From NCBI GenBank assembly GCA_041687475.1, contig JAWLBW010000299.1, forward strand, positions 1 to 5,823: a stretch of 5,823 nucleotides of DNA. The letters are read 5' to 3'. A program made the translations under genes and the position numbers. Below are positions 5,770 through 5,823 of this stretch, piece after piece; positions within the stretch are counted from its first letter, which is position 1, and every line of letters starts with the position of its first letter. The notes below the pieces were generated by a model. It made no database searches and was not told where the DNA came from. It saw nothing but the letters and a program-made list of their open reading frames with translations. Source of the stretch: JAWLBW01 sp041687475 (lineage in GTDB: Bacteria; J088; JAWLBW01).

Positions 5770-5823
5770 GATATCGGGACGGTCGCCGTGCGACGGTCCT
5801 TCGAGGTACCGGAACGATTCCGC

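Larger units (their letters stand above)
5532..5823. other. Intergenic region at the right edge, no gene recognised
   Basis: No reading frame here has a plausible start, ribosome binding site and protein-like composition. The first half contains a weak hairpin just after the YfcH-like gene. The stretch 5672-5688 can fold as TTCCA-n7-TGGAA. Two near-identical 11-mers, GGTGGAAATAG (5682) and GGTTGAAATAG (5719), lie 37 bp apart. From 5711 the sequence turns AT-rich and carries a promoter-like block followed by several palindromes, suggesting the control region of a gene beyond the window. Confidence 0.6.

Overview
The window comes from a GC-rich bacterium. No marker gene fixes the taxon. The modular secreted lipoprotein (Ig-like domains followed by C-x9-C RCC1 repeats) is typical of Myxococcota, Bradymonadota and other former Deltaproteobacteria, so that group is my best guess. 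It is inferred from gene style, not proven.

Layout. Positions 1-3388 on the minus strand hold one very large gene that runs off the left edge. It encodes a predicted lipoprotein with a 16-residue signal peptide and lipobox LTSC, then five tandem Ig/PKD-like domains of about 90 residues, then 13 complete RCC1-type repeats and the start of a 14th. Positions 3389-3587 form a divergent intergenic region with promoter-like elements for both directions and two short perfect inverted repeats. Positions 3588-4472 (plus) encode a crotonase-fold enoyl-CoA hydratase that looks like the N-terminal half of the FadJ/HADHA multifunctional protein and stops where the dehydrogenase half would begin. After a 138-bp gap, 4611-5531 (plus) encodes a YfcH/SDR39U1-type (TIGR01777-like) NAD(P)-binding epimerase-family protein. 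Positions 5532-5823 are non-coding as far as can be seen. They contain a weak hairpin after the epimerase-family gene and, near the right edge, an AT-rich promoter-like block with nested palindromes pointing out of the window.

How the genes relate. The two plus-strand genes have good Shine-Dalgarno sequences. They could be co-transcribed, but the 138-bp gap and a weak promoter-like sequence in it leave that open. The hydratase points to fatty-acid beta-oxidation. The YfcH-like protein has no assigned reaction. The divergent lipoprotein is an envelope or surface protein with no evident functional link to either. I find no mobile element, CRISPR array, RNA gene or defence system. The most notable items are the strictly periodic cysteine pairs and the degenerate eighth repeat of the lipoprotein, the half-length FadJ-like hydratase, and the palindrome-rich regulatory regions.
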